Shown here piece after piece: positions 21,295 to 24,205 of a stretch of DNA of 24,205 bases. The position numbers and the translations under genes were made by a program. The notes under the pieces are model-generated. The model worked only from the letters and a program-made list of their open reading frames with translations. It searched no databases and was not told the origin of the DNA. Where the stretch lies: positions 1-24,205 of the forward strand of contig DATAZV010000536.1 of the NCBI GenBank assembly GCA_036271855.1. The letters run 5' to 3'. Position 1 is the stretch's first letter; every line of letters begins with the position of its first letter. This DNA comes from JAQGMJ01 sp036271855. GTDB lineage: Bacteria > Pseudomonadota > Gammaproteobacteria > Burkholderiales > JAEUOS01.

Positions 21295-22803
21295 GTGAAA
21301 GGCTCAAGGCTTTTTGCCGCGCGAGGGATCGCGGCGGTTCTTGTATTGTCCGGCGCCTGCGGCACGGCGCATGCGGTCGATCCGGCCTTCATTCCAGGCG
21401 CCGACGACTGGAGAATCCCCCCTTGCCAGCGTCCCATTTCACAGGCTTATCCGACTCGCCCGCCCGAGTGCAACCCGGACGGTACCATCCGGCCCCAGCC
21501 CGAGGCGGCCAAACCGGCCGCTCCGGCCGCAGGCGGTGCCGCGGTGCCGGCGGCCTCTGCAGGGGCGGGCGCCCAGCCGGCAGTGGCGGCCGACGCACCC
21601 ATTGTCATCGCCGAGGGCACCAAGACCAAGACACTGCGCTTTTCGCGCCTGCGCACGGCGCTGCGCGAGGGAGAGCGCCTCGGAGAAATCAAGTTCGGCC
21701 TGTTCTGCAACGGCACGGCCAACCTCTCGCTCAACTCGCGCATCCAGGACGGCATCCTCGGCCCCGTGATGGCGCCGGTCCGGGATGAATTCGCCCGTGC
21801 CGGCTACCCGGACCCGGTCGGCCAGCGCGGCCTGTTCGAGGAAGATGCCGATCAGACGCAAGTCGACCTGCAGCTCGGCGCCTTGCTGGAGGAATTCAAC
21901 ACCCAGTATTGCCCGGGAGGCGGCGGCGCGCGCATCGACGGGCGCGTGCGCGTCAAGGTGCGCTGGCAGCTTTACGACCCGGTGTCGCGCAAGATCGTCT
22001 ATACCGCCGAGACCAGCGGCAGCTACCAGACCCAGGGCGCGGAAACCATGCGTGAGTCCGAATTTTTCGGCCGGGCCTACCGCCAGACGGTGCGCCAGCT
22101 GCTGGCTGATCCCAAGTTCCGTGAGGCGGTGATCGAAGGCGGTTCGGCGGCCGGCGGCAGCGTCGCGGAAATCGCCACCGCCGAAGCCGCGGCCGGCGGC
22201 TCGCCGAGCGCCGCGCTGGCGCTCAAGCGGGCGCCTTCTTTCAATGGTTCCCTGGCCGACAACATGACGAACGTGCGCGCCGCCGTGGTCACCGTCACCC
22301 GTGCGGGCGCCAGCGGCAGCGGATTTTTCGTCGGGGAGGGCGGCTATGTGCTGACCAACAGCCACGTGGTCGCAGGCAGCCGCTTCGTCCGCGTCAAGCT
22401 GATCACCGGGCGCGAGCTGGTGGGCGAAGTGGTCAAGCAGGACAGCGGCCGCGACGTCGCCCTGATCAAGACCGAAGGGCGCGACTTCATGGCATTGCCG
22501 ATCGCCACCGTCGAGAGCAACATCGGCAGCGAGGTGACCGCCATCGGCTCCCCTCTCGGCGAAGCCTTGAGCGGAACGGTGACCCGCGGCATCGTCAGCG
22601 CCTATCGCACCATCAATACCCACCGTTATGTCCAGAGCGATGTCAGCATCCTGCCTGGCAACAGCGGCGGCCCGCTGCTCGACCGCGGCGGCCGGGTGGT
22701 CGGCATCGCCGTTTCCGGGCTCGCCAAGGGCGTGGCAAAGGTGAACTTCTTTGTCCCGATCCAGGAAGCGCTGGATATCCTGGGGCTGCGCATCATCGAC
22801 TAG
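21295..22803 (+). CDS. Exported trypsin-like serine protease with unrecognised N-terminal domain
   Basis: The 502-residue product starts at GTG 21295, preceded by GGGGGAGGG. A signal peptide (about 1-27) ends AHA before VDP. A Pro/Ala-rich linker (about 65-100) leads to a domain (about 105-285) that I do not recognise, with EIKFGLFCNG, LQLGALLEEFNTQYCPGGGG and VRWQLYDPVSRKIVYTAETSG; it is mixed alpha-beta with two Cys. A second linker (about 283-312) precedes a chymotrypsin-fold protease with H357 (LTNSHVVAG), D387 (GRDVALIKT) and S457 (LPGNSGGPL), as in DegP/HtrA enzymes. No PDZ domain follows. The product likely cleaves or samples proteins in the periplasm. The unknown domain may bind substrate or regulate it. 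Confidence 0.88.
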   Translation: MKGSRLFAARGIAAVLVLSGACGTAHAVDPAFIPGADDWRIPPCQRPISQAYPTRPPECNPDGTIRPQPEAAKPAAPAAGGAAVPAASAGAGAQPAVAADAPIVIAEGTKTKTLRFSRLRTALREGERLGEIKFGLFCNGTANLSLNSRIQDGILGPVMAPVRDEFARAGYPDPVGQRGLFEEDADQTQVDLQLGALLEEFNTQYCPGGGGARIDGRVRVKVRWQLYDPVSRKIVYTAETSGSYQTQGAETMRESEFFGRAYRQTVRQLLADPKFREAVIEGGSAAGGSVAEIATAEAAAGGSPSAALALKRAPSFNGSLADNMTNVRAAVVTVTRAGASGSGFFVGEGGYVLTNSHVVAGSRFVRVKLITGRELVGEVVKQDSGRDVALIKTEGRDFMALPIATVESNIGSEVTAIGSPLGEALSGTVTRGIVSAYRTINTHRYVQSDVSILPGNSGGPLLDRGGRVVGIAVSGLAKGVAKVNFFVPIQEALDILGLRIID

Positions 22804-22837
22804 GGGCGGGCACGGCGGCGCCCGCGGCTTGCTACAA

Positions 22838-22868
22838 TTGACGTTAACGTAAACGTCAACATTAAAAG
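22838..22868 (+). promoter_or_regulatory. LiuR-like (MerR-type) promoter of the carboxylase gene
   Basis: TTGACG (22838-22843), a 19-bp spacer and TAAAAG (22863-22868) form a MerR-family-style promoter. A 22-bp dyad (22838-22859; arms TTGACGTT and AACGTCAA) is symmetric at 20 of 22 bases and spans the -35 and spacer. LiuR, a MerR-family regulator, is known to control leucine/isovalerate degradation genes in proteobacteria and uses ACGT-rich dyads, which fits the downstream gene. The LiuR gene itself is not in the window. Confidence 0.75.
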
Positions 22869-22886
22869 CCGCTGGTGAACAGCGGC
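22868..22886 (+). other. 5' leader hairpin before the carboxylase gene
   Basis: GCCGCTG (22868-22874) pairs perfectly with CAGCGGC (22880-22886) around the loop GTGAA. It begins at the -10 edge, so the full stem would only partly be in the transcript if initiation is at about 22875. It could shape the DNA, or affect the mRNA 5' end if initiation is earlier. Its significance is unclear. Confidence 0.4.
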
Positions 22887-22897
22887 CCGGGACAAGC

Positions 22898-24205
22898 ATG
22901 GCCGTCATCGAAAGCAAGATCAATCCCCGCTCCGCCGAATTCAAGGCCAACGAAGCCGCGCTGGCCGCCGCCGTCGCCGACCTGAAGGTGAACGTCGGGC
23001 AGTTCGCCCTCGGTGGCCCCGAAGAGACGCGCCAAAAGCACCTCTCACGCGGCAAGCTGCTGCCGCGCGAGCGCGTCGAACGCCTGCTCGACCCCGGCAC
23101 GCCCTTTCTCGAATTCTCGCAACTCGCCGCCTACGAGATGTACAAGGGCGCCGCGCCGGGCGCCGGGCTGATCACCGGCATCGGCCGCGTCTCCGGCCGC
23201 GAATGCCTGGTGGTGTGCAACGACGCCACCGTCAAGGGCGGCACCTATTTCCCGATGACGGTGAAAAAGCACGTGCGCGCCCAGGAAATCGCCGAGCAGA
23301 ACAACCTGCCCTGCATTTATCTCGTCGACTCCGGCGGCGGCAACCTGCCGAACCAGGAAGACGTGTTCCCGGATCGCGACCACTTCGGGCGCATCTTCTA
23401 CAACCAGGCCAATATGTCGGCCAAGGGCATCCCGCAAATCGCCGTGGTGATGGGCTCCTGCACTGCCGGCGGCGCCTACATGCCGGCGATGTCCGACGAA
23501 GCCATCATCGTGAAGAACCAGGGCACGATTTTCCTGGGCGGCCCACCGCTGGTGAAAGCGGCCACCGGCGAAGTAGTGAGCGCCGAAGAGCTCGGCGGCG
23601 GTGACGTACATACGCGTGTGTCAGGCGTTGCCGACCACCTGGCCAACAACGACCTGCATGCGCTGACCATTGCCCGGCGCATCGTCGGCAACCTGAACTA
23701 CGTCAAAACGCATACCCAGCACATCGTCGAAGTGCGCGAGCCGCTCTACCCGGCCAGCGAAATCTACGGCGCCGTTTCCTCCGACAGCCGCAAGCCCTAC
23801 GACGTGCGCGAAGTCATCGCCCGCATCGTCGACGGCTCCGAGTTCGACGAGTTCAAGGCGCGTTATGGAACCACGCTGATCACCGGCTTCGCGCGCATCT
23901 GGGGCATGCAGGTCGGCATCATCGCCAACAACGGCATCCTGTATTCCGAGTCGGCGCTGAAGGCCGCCCACTTCATCGAACTGTGCTGCCAGCGCAACAT
24001 CCCGCTCCTGTTTTTGCAGAACATCACCGGTTTCATGGTCGGCAAGAAATATGAGGCCGGCGGCATCGCGCGCGATGGCGCCAAGCTCGTGACCGCGGTT
24101 GCGACCGCCGGCGTACCGAAATTCACGGTCGTGATCGGTGGTTCATTCGGCGCCGGCAACTACGGCATGTGCGGTCGTGCCTATGCGCCGAGATTCCTGT
24201 GGATG
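22898..24205 (+). CDS. liuB: Methylcrotonyl-CoA carboxylase beta subunit (3' truncated)
   Basis: 436 codons are visible and the frame is open to the window edge; relatives are about 535 residues long, so roughly 100 residues are missing. The carboxyltransferase subunit moves CO2 from biotin to 3-methylcrotonyl-CoA in leucine degradation, partnering a biotin-bearing alpha subunit. Matching features are INPRSAEFKAN, RGKLLPRERVERLLDPGTPFLE, ATVKGGTYFPMTVKKH, LVDSGGGNLPNQEDVFPDR, MGSCTAGGAYMPAMSDE, GPPLVKAATGEVVSAEELGG, NITGFMVGKKYEAGGIA and GGSFGAGNYGMCGRAY, all as in bacterial LiuB/MccB. ATG 22898 matches family N-termini (MA...INPRS). The ribosome site is weak. The dyad at 22838-22859 probably places it under LiuR. 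Confidence 0.95.
   Translation, partial: MAVIESKINPRSAEFKANEAALAAAVADLKVNVGQFALGGPEETRQKHLSRGKLLPRERVERLLDPGTPFLEFSQLAAYEMYKGAAPGAGLITGIGRVSGRECLVVCNDATVKGGTYFPMTVKKHVRAQEIAEQNNLPCIYLVDSGGGNLPNQEDVFPDRDHFGRIFYNQANMSAKGIPQIAVVMGSCTAGGAYMPAMSDEAIIVKNQGTIFLGGPPLVKAATGEVVSAEELGGGDVHTRVSGVADHLANNDLHALTIARRIVGNLNYVKTHTQHIVEVREPLYPASEIYGAVSSDSRKPYDVREVIARIVDGSEFDEFKARYGTTLITGFARIWGMQVGIIANNGILYSESALKAAHFIELCCQRNIPLLFLQNITGFMVGKKYEAGGIARDGAKLVTAVATAGVPKFTVVIGGSFGAGNYGMCGRAYAPRFLWM

Noticed and set aside
22806..22825. GCGGGC/GCCCGC stem after the protease gene as a terminator
   Set aside because: Only 6 bp, with an 8-base loop and no T-run.
21439..23100. 553-residue minus-strand frame spanning the protease and the carboxylase start
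   Set aside because: It overlaps two well-supported genes and the LiuR-like promoter, and has no recognisable domain.
1..24205. tRNA, rRNA, CRISPR, insertion sequences, prophage genes
   Set aside because: Nothing with cloverleaf form, regularly spaced repeats, or transposase/integrase motifs was seen on either strand.

Overview
The window is about 24.2 kb of high-GC chromosome-like DNA. Gene content and protein flavour point to a betaproteobacterium, most likely Burkholderiales: a CueR-type copper cluster, a TfpZ-type pilin accessory protein beside fbp, a LiuR-type operator in front of a methylcrotonyl-CoA carboxylase gene, and a PGDYG-domain protein. This placement rests on protein resemblance read by eye, not on a search. 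I see no rRNA, tRNA, CRISPR array, transposase or integrase. The DNA looks like ordinary chromosome with accessory catabolic islands.

Layout. 1-1391: the tail of an unidentified gene, a small protein that may resemble the MgtC C-terminal domain and sits behind a response-regulator-like promoter, a PGDYG-domain gene and a small helical unknown. 1412-4568: copper homeostasis. copA and cueR overlap on the minus strand, copZ diverges, and two CueR-type operators face outward from the gap. 4569-5023: the only gene-free stretch above 300 bases. It ends in a promoter whose -10 is covered by a perfect 14-bp palindrome. 5024-8318: a three-gene operon of an SDR, an aryl-acid adenylating enzyme resembling EntE, and an amidohydrolase-2 protein with altered metal ligands. 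A TetR regulator converges on its end. 8972-10167: a divergent regulatory region and a MarR-GNAT fusion. 10164-11619 (minus): rubrerythrin, a 59-residue rubredoxin and a histidine phosphatase. 11883-13232: an RraA/HMG-aldolase-like gene and a carboxymuconolactone-decarboxylase-like gene. 13430-16633 (minus): a FemAB-like/GNAT protein, fbp and a TfpZ-like protein. 16713-19474: an AidB-type acyl-CoA dehydrogenase divergent from a nitronate monooxygenase. 19544-22803: two exported proteins, one with LVIVD-type repeats and one a trypsin-like protease with an unrecognised N-terminal half. 22898 to the end: the methylcrotonyl-CoA carboxylase beta subunit, cut by the window edge.

How the genes fit together. 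CueR senses Cu(I), CopA pumps it out and CopZ carries it. The SDR, ligase and amidohydrolase, perhaps with the RraA-like and CMD-like enzymes 3.5 kb away, look like pieces of an uncharacterised aromatic or hydroxy-acid pathway; no siderophore assembly genes are present. Rubrerythrin and rubredoxin form a split peroxide-reduction pair. MccB belongs to leucine degradation, and the AidB-like flavoprotein may be a neighbour of that pathway or a separate protection gene.

The most unusual structures are: two copies of a 71-bp double-hairpin module placed just after the stop codons of two unrelated genes; the amidohydrolase with two substituted metal-ligand positions; the orphan EntE-like ligase with a Cys in its aryl pocket; a leaderless-looking copA start; and a signal peptide built from tandem 10-residue repeats.
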